A stretch of 64,000 bases of DNA from Fretibacter rubidus (lineage in GTDB: Bacteria; Pseudomonadota; Alphaproteobacteria; Caulobacterales; Maricaulaceae), in the NCBI RefSeq assembly GCF_041429785.1, contig NZ_CP163423.1, positions 2,418,001 through 2,482,000 of the forward strand, written 5' to 3'. Below the pieces are notes generated by a model. That model did no database searches. It worked only from the letters and a program-made list of their open reading frames with translations, and had not been told where the DNA came from. Positions 36,809-44,429 of the stretch are shown here, piece by piece (position 1 is the stretch's first letter; each line of letters opens with the position of its first letter). Both the position numbers and the translations under genes were made by a program.

Positions 36809-36901
36809 TGATATCCCCTGAGAATTTTGACTTTGTAATTAAAACTAGAAGAACCAATAATTCTCGCCGCGTCAACCCGTTTAATCTACCGATTTGTCGC
36901 T

Positions 36902-36916
36902 ATTGGTAAGACCAAT
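36902..36916. promoter_or_regulatory. GntR regulator operator ATTGGT-AAG-ACCAAT
   Basis: A perfect 6-bp inverted repeat with a 3-bp spacer, the same geometry as the core at 24248-24262. It is positioned before the receptor start at 36808, as expected for a repressor site over or near the promoter. Confidence 0.7.
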
Positions 36917-37038
36917 TGGATTTTTATGGGGATTGTGACAAATTAGACACATTGAAATGGCACGTATAAGCTAAGGGGCCCCCAATAGGCGCTCGTAATG
37001 CAGAATTTTGGTAAATGAGTGTATGGGGAATAATAGTT

Positions 37039-37079
37039 CAGGTTGGGCGTCACGAGCCAAAGCCTGTTCACCCAACCTG
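37039..37079 (-). terminator. Hairpin downstream of the histidine kinase gene
   Basis: CAGGTTGGG (37039-37047) pairs perfectly with CCCAACCTG (37071-37079) over a 23-base loop. On the minus strand it lies 75 bp after the kinase stop and is followed by an AT-rich but not U-rich stretch, so it may be a weak or factor-assisted terminator. Confidence 0.45.
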
Positions 37080-37154
37080 ACCAGTGCCGTGCCCCGTATC
37101 ACCAGTGAGTTATGTATGACATAATATAACGCGCTTTGTTATCGGGTGATTACC

Positions 37155-39173
37155 CTATTTTGCAGGATTTTTTGCATTTGGTATGTCCAATGCGATAGAG
37201 GTGCCGTTTGCCGCACCGCCCTTTGCGCGCGGGATTAAATACAGAGACAAGCCGTGCTTCTGCGCAAGCTCGCTAGCAATCGATAGGCCGTAGCCATAGC
37301 CTTTGGTATCTGCCCCGCCGTCATCCAGTCGAACAGTGGCCGTCTTTGCAGTGTCAAATTCCGCTTTTGACATGCCAATACCCGTATCGTGCACTTCTAT
37401 ACGAAGCATATCATCGTTGCGGCGTACCCCCATGAGAACTTTACCAGACGGCGTGTATTTAATAGAATTAGACACAAGGTTGGTGATGATGCGCATGATT
37501 ACAAAGGGATCAGCAGACGAATTAGCGGTCGTCTCTACGTAACGAAAATCGAGCCCCTTTTCAGCCGCATCAAAACGGAACATGTCATAAATGGCCCCCA
37601 TTGTGCCCGACAGCGTTAGGGCGCGATCATCCCGTTCAGTGTACGTGTCAGTGGCGGTAATATCTTCGCCCGAAACAGACGACTGCAAATGATCAGCAAT
37701 AATGGTCTCTAAGTAAGTGAAGGTATCATCAAGGCTCAGCCCATCTGGCGCTCTACCGTCTTTATTGTCCCGCAAACTTTGAATATTAACACGCAAGGCA
37801 TGGAGAGGGTCGCGAAGGTCATGTACGGTTTTCTTCATGGCCTCATCCCGCGACGCCACCAATTCTGTGGCTAAGACATATTGCTCTTCCAAATCATATA
37901 AACGATTATTGAGGCGAAGATTTAACTGCGCCTGCTCTAGGCTCTCTTTATCTATACGCTGACGTTCGCGCAGGCCTTGAAGGTAGCGGTCTGCAACGCC
38001 GAGACCCAACATGACCGCGTCAATAACAATCGCCACACGAATACTATCAAGCTCCATATTTTGCCCAATATCTAGCGAGGCAAAATGACGTAAATTCATG
38101 ACAGCTGCAGAGGCCATACCAAATATCCAAGCGAATAGATAAAACCGCACTTCCTTGAACCGTCGGCGCGCGGCAACAAAGCCTGCAAAAGTTCCGATTA
38201 TGATCGCGACCAGAACAAGAAGCATCAAGACCTGCTTGGTCCATTGCGGATTTAAAAAGGCCGCGGGTATCATCACAACAGGCGTTACGATCATGCAATA
38301 AAACATGAAGGTGTCTAATCGGGGATGGAATATCTTTGTCCGTAAAAAGACTCGGGCAAAATCATAAGGCACAATGGCAAAACAAATCCCGATGATAATA
38401 GAAAAATATGAATTAAAAACGGGAAAGTTTGGCCACAAATATTGAAATGCTACGCCGTCTGAATGCATCAGAAACAACAACGTTACATTCACATAGACAA
38501 CATAAGAGAAAAACACGCGGAGCCGCAAAATCAGCAAGGCAAATACCGCCCCAACAATTAAAATCATCATCATACCGTAAGACACGAATATCTTAGATGT
38601 TTGCGCAAAGGATATTTTAGAAAAGCTATCTTTAGTTTCCAAAGACAAAGAAATATTAGATGAGCCACCGGACGAATAGGCAATATAAATTGTTGTCACA
38701 TCTGCTGGGTTTATCGTTATCTCAGACACGAGTTGGGGAAAGGCGATGTTACGATCTGCAAAACGGCTAGACGGATTATATGATGTAATCAAACTGACGT
38801 CACCTTGCGGACTAACTGTGTAAACATCATAATATTGCAAGAAGTTTTCGTGCAGATAAAGATACCACTGCGCGACATTGGGCGTGGTGTTCCCCACAGG
38901 TAATCGCAGCCAGATTTTATCGGATGTAAAGCCAAAAGTCGGAGACGGCGTGTCTATAGGAGAAAATTCGCCTGATAGCGGGCCTATCATATCGTCAATG
39001 GTGTTGTCCCATGTCGCGTCTCTGTAATAGTCAAGATGAGCGGATAGGGTTGGCGAGTTTTGCGGGCCGTCAAGGGCGAGCCGTTTAGACCGGTCTTGCG
39101 CTGCGGCGTTTTCAAACAAAAGACTGAAGATTAAAACTATGACGATTGCGGCAGCTTTGCTAACGTGGCGCAT
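37155..39173 (-). CDS. 7TM-DISM sensor histidine kinase
   Basis: A membrane kinase of about 672 residues. A signal peptide (ends FENAAAQ) precedes a periplasmic beta-domain of the 7TMR-DISM extracellular type (about 30-165, with a carbohydrate-binding-like jelly roll). Seven hydrophobic segments follow (about 180-390), then a coiled coil, the H-box MKKTVHDLRDPLHALR near 450, and a HATPase domain with NLVSNSIKYTP, HDTGIGM and GYGYGLSIASELA. The start at 39173 gives a clean signal peptide but has no good RBS. An upstream ATG at 39218 would overlap the divergent response regulator. DISM domains often sense carbohydrates, which would fit the locus, but the ligand is unknown. Confidence 0.88.
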   Translation of the reverse strand: MRHVSKAAAIVIVLIFSLLFENAAAQDRSKRLALDGPQNSPTLSAHLDYYRDATWDNTIDDMIGPLSGEFSPIDTPSPTFGFTSDKIWLRLPVGNTTPNVAQWYLYLHENFLQYYDVYTVSPQGDVSLITSYNPSSRFADRNIAFPQLVSEITINPADVTTIYIAYSSGGSSNISLSLETKDSFSKISFAQTSKIFVSYGMMMILIVGAVFALLILRLRVFFSYVVYVNVTLLFLMHSDGVAFQYLWPNFPVFNSYFSIIIGICFAIVPYDFARVFLRTKIFHPRLDTFMFYCMIVTPVVMIPAAFLNPQWTKQVLMLLVLVAIIIGTFAGFVAARRRFKEVRFYLFAWIFGMASAAVMNLRHFASLDIGQNMELDSIRVAIVIDAVMLGLGVADRYLQGLRERQRIDKESLEQAQLNLRLNNRLYDLEEQYVLATELVASRDEAMKKTVHDLRDPLHALRVNIQSLRDNKDGRAPDGLSLDDTFTYLETIIADHLQSSVSGEDITATDTYTERDDRALTLSGTMGAIYDMFRFDAAEKGLDFRYVETTANSSADPFVIMRIITNLVSNSIKYTPSGKVLMGVRRNDDMLRIEVHDTGIGMSKAEFDTAKTATVRLDDGGADTKGYGYGLSIASELAQKHGLSLYLIPRAKGGAANGTSIALDIPNAKNPAK

Positions 39174-39185
39174 AATGGGGGACGC

Positions 39186-39803
39186 ATGCCATACAGTATT
39201 ATAATCGCCGACGATCATCCGTTTACAGCCGAAGGAATGGAAAATGTCATCAATGAAGTCCCCGCGCTTGACGTTGTCGGTATAGCGCAAAACGGTATTG
39301 ATGCGATAGGCCTTATTAAACGGGCGCAACCCGATTGCGCGATGCTGGATTTAAGCATGCCAGGCGCTAATGGCTTAGAGGTGTTCCAAGAGGCCAAACG
39401 ATGGTCACCGAAAACGCGGTTTGTCATTGTGACAGGACTTTCTGCGGCTAGTTTGTTTCGCGAGCTTTATGAGGCAGGCATTGACGGCATATTCGTCAAA
39501 AATGACCCACTTGATGAAATCACCTCTGGCATTGTTCGCATTTGTAAAGGTGCACGCGTTTTTTCAAAAACAGCCCATGGTGAGATTGTCAAAGCGCAAA
39601 ATAATGACACATTGTCAAAGCGTGAAATTGAAGTCCTGCGCGCCCTGGCCCAAGGGAAAAGTAATAAAGAAATAGCGCTTGATTTTGGTGTAAGTCCAAA
39701 AACGATTAACACTCACCGCACAAATTTATTGCGTAAAATGAATGTTAATTCCACGGCTGCGCTACTTGTCAGCGCGATAAAAGCAGGGATACTGGACGTA
39801 TAA
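39186..39803 (+). CDS. NarL/FixJ-family response regulator
   Basis: This 205-residue regulator has a receiver domain (IIIADDHPFTAEGM, phospho-acceptor Asp in CAMLDLSMPGANG, Lys in FVKNDP) and a C-terminal LuxR-type helix-turn-helix (LSKREIEVLRALAQGKSNKEIA and SPKTINTHRTNLLRKM). Start at 39186 is supported by GGGGGA just upstream. It lies only 12 bp from the divergent kinase start, so the pair probably forms a two-component system with overlapping promoters and leaders. Confidence 0.92.
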   Translation: MPYSIIIADDHPFTAEGMENVINEVPALDVVGIAQNGIDAIGLIKRAQPDCAMLDLSMPGANGLEVFQEAKRWSPKTRFVIVTGLSAASLFRELYEAGIDGIFVKNDPLDEITSGIVRICKGARVFSKTAHGEIVKAQNNDTLSKREIEVLRALAQGKSNKEIALDFGVSPKTINTHRTNLLRKMNVNSTAALLVSAIKAGILDV

Positions 39804-39828
39804 AGGGCACCGCTTGGGATGCCCTTTA
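39801..39828. terminator. Intrinsic terminator after the response regulator
   Basis: TAAAGGGCA (39801-39809) pairs perfectly with TGCCCTTTA (39820-39828). The stem begins at the regulator stop codon and can also terminate the minus-strand gene that ends at 39852. Confidence 0.7.
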
Positions 39829-39851
39829 AAACCGGTTATGACTGCTATATC

Positions 39852-40406
39852 CTATGGGGGGTCTTCGCCAGCCCCCGAACCAGCAGACCCCTCTGGATCG
39901 AAGAAGTAGAGATGGGACAGCTGGTCTTTGCCACGCCCCATAAGGACTGAGAGGTAACCTGAAATCGCCCATTGTCCATTATGGGCCACGACCTTCAATG
40001 AATTAAGTGCGTTAACTGTGACTGTCACAGAGTTGTCAGACTTATTCTCCACGACCTCTGGCAAGCTCCATTTTGAAATCATGGTACAGGCACTATAGGG
40101 ATCAAAAAGGGACAAGAATTGCTTTTGATCCGGGCCTACGGACACAAATGTGCAATTGGTGACGTTCAAATCCAATGTTGGCATGGGGTCAGACGGCTTT
40201 TCTGCCTCTGCTGTCGCGACAACGCGGACAATAATTTCATCATCATGGACAAAATTAAATGTTCCCGCCATTGGGCCTTTGGTTTTTTTTGGTGTCTCAT
40301 TACCCTTGGGCGAGATCACACGGAATTGAAGGGATTGCGTTACTTGGTCAGCATCAAAACTAAGCTCTAAAATATAGGGCTGAGGCGCCGGTGTAGATGA
40401 TGTCAT
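39852..40406 (-). CDS. Unknown 184-residue protein cotranscribed with a ToxR-like regulator
   Basis: I do not recognise this protein. It has no signal peptide or membrane segment and looks all-beta, with hydrophilic linkers rich in Pro, Lys and Glu (NETPKKTKGP, EAEKPSDPMP) and a Gly/Ser/Pro tail. Two Cys occur (NCTF and SACTM). The start lies one base after the stop of the wHTH-TPR regulator gene, so they share an mRNA, and it may be a cytoplasmic partner or effector of that regulator. It does not resemble toxins or enzymes that I know. Confidence 0.6.
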   Translation of the reverse strand: MTSSTPAPQPYILELSFDADQVTQSLQFRVISPKGNETPKKTKGPMAGTFNFVHDDEIIVRVVATAEAEKPSDPMPTLDLNVTNCTFVSVGPDQKQFLSLFDPYSACTMISKWSLPEVVENKSDNSVTVTVNALNSLKVVAHNGQWAISGYLSVLMGRGKDQLSHLYFFDPEGSAGSGAGEDPP

Positions 40407-40407
40407 A

Positions 40408-42141
40408 TCATGGCCTTATCGCGGTTAAAACAAAATGGTAATCCATATCCTGCCGAAGATCCGACAAATCTGGATCATTTAAAACCTCGGTTAAAGGATA
40501 ACCTGCTTCCAAGGCTTTCTTAAGCGTAGACAAGGCAAGTTTACGCTCAGTTAAGATTTCATAGGCCACGGCAGCACGGTAAAGGACAACTGATGAGGTC
40601 TCCTCAGTCATGGATAAGCGCTCCAATATACTACGCGCCATGTCGACGTTACCACGCTTGGCATTATATAGGGCCGCCCGACTTGTCAGTGTGACATTAT
40701 TGGGGCGTTTATCCCATTCAACTTGGAGGAGTTGCAAAGCCCGATCATAAGCGGCGTTAGCTTTGTCTTTACGCTCGGGCACATAGCGTGCAGCGTCGGC
40801 ATAATTCGCCCAATATAAATATTCATGCGTATTGCCTTCAAAACTTAAAGTGCGTTCAAAGGCATCAGCCGCCATGGCATAATGGCCCTGAAAAAATAAA
40901 TATGTTCCAAGATTATTATAAAGCAAATCGGATTGGTTGATTAATAGACCATCTTGCAAAATCTGAATGGCTTCTGAAGTTCTGTCTTGCATATGAACCG
41001 CATGGGCCAGTTGACCATAGGCACGCGCATTCCCAGGCGATAAATCGATTAGCTTGCGGAAAACACCCTCAGCCCGAAGAAACTCATCTCTAGCAACCAA
41101 GTCGGCGCCATAAAATGAATAAAATACAGGTTTGAGCGGGTAATGCTCGATCGCAAAAGCATTTAAGTCATAAGCATCTTGTCGCTTGCCTTGTTTCCTC
41201 AGCGTCCGAATCCGTCCCTCCAATGCAAAGACATTATCCGGGTCTAGAATGTCCGCGCGTTTATAGGCCTCTTGCGCGGCGTCAAAGTCAGCTTCAAATT
41301 CATACACCCATCCCATGGCGGCATTGGACAAAGCCAGTTTATCATCAATCCGCATGGCGCTTTGCGCAGCAGCACGGGCCCGTTTCAAAAGCGCCGGGTC
41401 TCTTTCTGCAAAAGTATATTGCCGGATTAAGGATAATGCGAGCCCAGCATGGGCGGCCGCATTATCAGAATCGGACGCGATGGCAGTTGAAAATATCGCC
41501 TGCGCATTGGCAAGTGCGCCGTCTTGGGCAAAGTTTTCAATATGCTTAAGCCCGTCCGATATACCCATGCCGTAACTCGCGTTCTCCTGACCACTAGACT
41601 TAATTCCAAAAGGCGACATTGGCGCCCAAAGAAACACAGCCCCTATGAGCGCTAGCGCCCCAACACCAGAAAGCCAAATGGCAGAGCGTTTAAACCTATG
41701 TGTTTGCGAAGCAATGGATGCCCCACTCACGCCAGCCAGATCGCTGGTCAAAGGAGACGTGGGCTCTATTTCAATCGTCGAGCTAGCAGAAGGGGAAGGC
41801 GTTGCGTCAGAAGGGTTAAAGAGTGGCGCAATCTCTTTAGGGGCATCAATATCTGCAACAAGCTTATATCCCCGCCGTGAAATTGTTTGAATAGTGTGGT
41901 GCGTCCCGCGACTATCGCCTAGCGCTTTACGGAGTAACGATATGGCCCGTGATAGGCGCTCATCACCCCCGTAAGAAACACCCCAAACGGCATCGATTAA
42001 ATCAGACCGCGATATAACGATACCAGCATTATTCACCAAATGGCGCAGTACATCCATGACTTTAGGCTCGACATTAAACTGCCCTGCCTCGCTTGTTATG
42101 ACCAGACCGTCAAAATCGACATTGGCTTGCCCAACTCTCAT
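40408..42141 (-). CDS. CadC/ToxR-like membrane transcription regulator with TPR sensor
   Basis: A protein of about 577 residues. The N-terminal OmpR-type winged helix (about 1-100) shows VEPKVMDVLRHLVNNAG, DLIDAVWG and HTIQTISRRGYKL. A Ser/Thr/Pro linker and one membrane segment (about 155-175, WLSGVGALALIGAVFLW) follow. The periplasmic part has about ten TPR-like repeats (for example AAHAGLALSLIRQYTFAER and FALEGRIRTLRKQGKRQDA). This layout suits one-component regulators that sense envelope conditions and bind DNA while anchored. Start at 42141 has AGAGGAATGAT before it. The downstream gene is an unknown protein. Targets are unknown. Confidence 0.88.
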   Translation of the reverse strand: MRVGQANVDFDGLVITSEAGQFNVEPKVMDVLRHLVNNAGIVISRSDLIDAVWGVSYGGDERLSRAISLLRKALGDSRGTHHTIQTISRRGYKLVADIDAPKEIAPLFNPSDATPSPSASSTIEIEPTSPLTSDLAGVSGASIASQTHRFKRSAIWLSGVGALALIGAVFLWAPMSPFGIKSSGQENASYGMGISDGLKHIENFAQDGALANAQAIFSTAIASDSDNAAAHAGLALSLIRQYTFAERDPALLKRARAAAQSAMRIDDKLALSNAAMGWVYEFEADFDAAQEAYKRADILDPDNVFALEGRIRTLRKQGKRQDAYDLNAFAIEHYPLKPVFYSFYGADLVARDEFLRAEGVFRKLIDLSPGNARAYGQLAHAVHMQDRTSEAIQILQDGLLINQSDLLYNNLGTYLFFQGHYAMAADAFERTLSFEGNTHEYLYWANYADAARYVPERKDKANAAYDRALQLLQVEWDKRPNNVTLTSRAALYNAKRGNVDMARSILERLSMTEETSSVVLYRAAVAYEILTERKLALSTLKKALEAGYPLTEVLNDPDLSDLRQDMDYHFVLTAIRP

Positions 42142-42429
42142 ATCATTCCTCTGTTTGCCCCAATTGACCCAACCCAAAAGGTCGAAATCAAAGACGGCGC
42201 AACACTCAAGAGATTCGCGCCATAAACCATCTATAGGAAAACAAAATAAGACGCTAGTTGTTTTAAAATGCCGCCCTAAGAATAACCTAAGAAAACTCTA
42301 AACGCTCCCACAGGACTTTTAGTAGATATTTTTGCATTGTTTATATGTCAGCGGGGCGCATGTCGCGCGTGACCAAATGTTGCTTAAATATGCGGTTCCT
42401 ACCAATCCTCCGTATCAAGGCGACGATGA

Positions 42430-42612
42430 GCGTGAGGACTTAATCCCAATAGTTTTCACTCTCTTTGATCGGGGTAGCGGGGCGCCCCCGGTCATTTGTC
42501 ACGCAGATAATACCATGTCTGACGTACAGTGTTCAGGTCCATCACGCAGGACCACAGAACGATAATAAGCCCGTTGAGTTTTGGTTGTGTGGGCATCAAA
42601 ACTCAGCGGGCT
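42430..42612 (+). ncRNA. Candidate structured small RNA or leader ending in a terminator
   Basis: A nested set of stems is visible: GCGTGA (42430-42435) with TCACGC (42499-42504), enclosing GATCGGGG (42467-42474) with CCCCGGTC (42486-42493, one wobble). GGTCC (42536-42540) pairs with GGACC (42549-42553), and a 16-bp terminator stem follows. No plus-strand gene upstream needs this terminator, since the regulator to the left is on the other strand. A small RNA, or an attenuated leader of the ABC-F gene, would explain it. I do not recognise a known RNA family, and no 5' end is known. Confidence 0.35.
42568..42612 (+). terminator. Strong intrinsic terminator
   Basis: AGCCCGTTGAGTTTTG (42568-42583) pairs with CAAAACTCAGCGGGCT (42597-42612) with a single G-T wobble and a 13-base loop, followed by TTATTGTTTT. 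It lies 120 bp upstream of the ABC-F gene start. Confidence 0.88.
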
Positions 42613-42732
42613 TTATTGTTTTCATTCAGTGTATTCCATGAAACCTAATTATATTGAGGCACAATTGAAATAACCCACGGCGTGTCTGTTTAATAGGCTT
42701 GCGTTTATACCCACAGCCCTTACAGAGCGCGC

Positions 42733-44316
42733 ATGTTAGCGATTACTGATCTCGATTACGCGGTACAAGGCCGCCCCCTGTTTAAAAAGGCGTCGGCCTT
42801 TATTGCAGCGGGCTGGAAGGTTGGATTAATTGGACGGAACGGAACGGGTAAATCCACATTGCTTCGCCTTATCCGCGAAGAGGTTGAAAAGCCGACAGCA
42901 GACGCCTCTATTCGCCTGAATAAAAATGCGCGTCTCGGCTGGGTTGCCCAAGAAGTAGCCGCGACTGATGATACGATTATGGAAGTGGTTTTAGCAGCCG
43001 ACCGCGAGCGTCACGCATTAATGAAAGAATCAGAGACCGCAACAGACCCTGACCGTTTGGGTGAGATATATGAACGCCTGACTGATATGGATGCTTGGAA
43101 TGCCGATACGCGCGCCGCTATCGTCCTCGCAGGCCTCGGCTTTAGCCAAGATGACTTTTACCGCGCAACGAAAGAGTTTTCTGGCGGCTGGCGTATGCGC
43201 GCGGCCATTGCCGGTGTGTTGGTTAGCGAACCTGATGTTTTGCTACTCGATGAGCCAACAAACTATTTAGACCTGGAAGGCGCAGCCTGGCTGGAAGGCT
43301 ATATCAAGCGTTACCCGCATACTGTGATTATGGTCAGTCACGACCGCGAAATGTTAAATCGTTCTGTCACTCATACATTGGCGTTGGAGCATCAACAGTT
43401 GATGATAACACCGGGCGGCTATGATGATTGGATGACATTGCAAGCGGCCAAGACAGCCCAACTTACTGCACAAAAGGCCAAACAAGACGCAGAGAAAGCC
43501 CATCTGCAGGCTTTCGTTGACCGCTTTAAAGCCAAAGCGTCCAAAGCGCGCCAAGCGCAATCACGCGTAAAAATGCTAGAGAAGATGCAGGATATCGCAA
43601 TCCCGATTGCCGAACGCACGACACCGTTTTCGTTCCCAGAACCCAAAGGCAAACTCGCCCCGCCCATGTTGGAGCTAGAAGATGCCGATTTGGGCTATGG
43701 CGATGACGCGAAAATTCTATCCAAAGTGAACCTGCGTCTTGACCCCGAAGACCGCGTTGCGATTGTCGGTGCGAATGGGCAAGGCAAAACAACATTGGTC
43801 AAATCCATCGCGCAACGCTTGCCGTTGATGACTGGGCGGCGCAAAGCCTCCGCATCGCTACGTATTGGTTATTTTTCGCAAGACCAATTGGATGAATTGA
43901 CTGAAGGCGAAACGGTTCTTGATCACGTCACGCAAAAGCTGCCCAAAGGTACACAGCAACATATTGCGCGCGGGGCCGCGGCAAAAATGGGCTTCTCCCA
44001 TGAAAAAGTTGAAACGCGTGTCGAGAAGCTATCAGGCGGCGAAAAGGTGCGCTTGCTTCTCGGCCTCATGTCGATTGATAAACCCCATGTCTTAATCTTA
44101 GACGAGCCGACATCGCATTTGGATATTGATAGCCGCGAAGCGCTTATCTATGCGCTTAATGACTTCCCCGGTGCAGTCTTGCTTATTACCCATGATGTCT
44201 ATCTGGCCGAAGCGACAGCTGACCGTCTATGGCTTGTCAATAAGGGGCGCGCCAAACGCTATGACGGCGACTTATCAGACTATAAAAAACTCGTTATGCA
44301 GGCAGACCGCGCTTAG
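42733..44316 (+). CDS. ABC-F family ATP-binding protein
   Basis: This 527-residue protein has two ATP-binding cassettes and no membrane segment, as in ribosome-associated ABC-F translation factors. Walker A motifs are GRNGTGKST (residue ~37) and GANGQGKTT (~350). Signature motifs are FSGGWRMR and LSGGEKVR, and Walker B motifs are LLLDEPTNYLD and LILDEPTSHLD. The linker between (about 235-310) is Lys/Ala-rich and helical. The usual long C-terminal coiled coil is absent, so it is shorter than Uup-type relatives. It probably acts on stalled or antibiotic-bound ribosomes, but the exact subfamily is not resolved. A strong terminator and structured region lie just upstream. Confidence 0.88.
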   Translation: MLAITDLDYAVQGRPLFKKASAFIAAGWKVGLIGRNGTGKSTLLRLIREEVEKPTADASIRLNKNARLGWVAQEVAATDDTIMEVVLAADRERHALMKESETATDPDRLGEIYERLTDMDAWNADTRAAIVLAGLGFSQDDFYRATKEFSGGWRMRAAIAGVLVSEPDVLLLDEPTNYLDLEGAAWLEGYIKRYPHTVIMVSHDREMLNRSVTHTLALEHQQLMITPGGYDDWMTLQAAKTAQLTAQKAKQDAEKAHLQAFVDRFKAKASKARQAQSRVKMLEKMQDIAIPIAERTTPFSFPEPKGKLAPPMLELEDADLGYGDDAKILSKVNLRLDPEDRVAIVGANGQGKTTLVKSIAQRLPLMTGRRKASASLRIGYFSQDQLDELTEGETVLDHVTQKLPKGTQQHIARGAAAKMGFSHEKVETRVEKLSGGEKVRLLLGLMSIDKPHVLILDEPTSHLDIDSREALIYALNDFPGAVLLITHDVYLAEATADRLWLVNKGRAKRYDGDLSDYKKLVMQADRA

Positions 44317-44429
44317 CATTTTAAGGGGCGCGCTTATCCGCTAAGGCCCGACAATATTGACAGCTATCTCTATCCCCATACATCGATTTTTGTTACGCTT
44401 CCTAAGAAGACAAGGTCGAATGGGGACAT

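Larger units (their letters stand above)
36809..37154. other. 346-bp intergenic region: regulator site and long hairpin, no gene
   Basis: No coding frame is convincing here. The right-hand part of the TonB receptor promoter holds the operator at 36902-36916. A long inverted repeat lies at 37039-37079. Near 37142-37160 a short GGGT/ACCC repeat overlaps the end of the histidine kinase gene. Confidence 0.6.
42142..42732. other. 591-bp region without a firm gene
   Basis: The left part should hold the promoter of the wHTH-TPR regulator. The middle (42430-42612) is rich in nested inverted repeats and ends in a strong plus-strand terminator, described separately. A weak frame at 42332-42565 with a TTG start and no RBS ends 2 bp before that terminator. 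The last 110 bp before the ABC-F gene include TTGAAA at 42666 and TTTAAT 18 bp later, a possible promoter. Confidence 0.5.

Noticed and set aside
39165-39185. Upstream ATG at 39165 for the response regulator
   Set aside because: The ATG at 39186 has a GGGGGA RBS and starts directly at the receiver domain; the extra seven residues overlap the kinase start.
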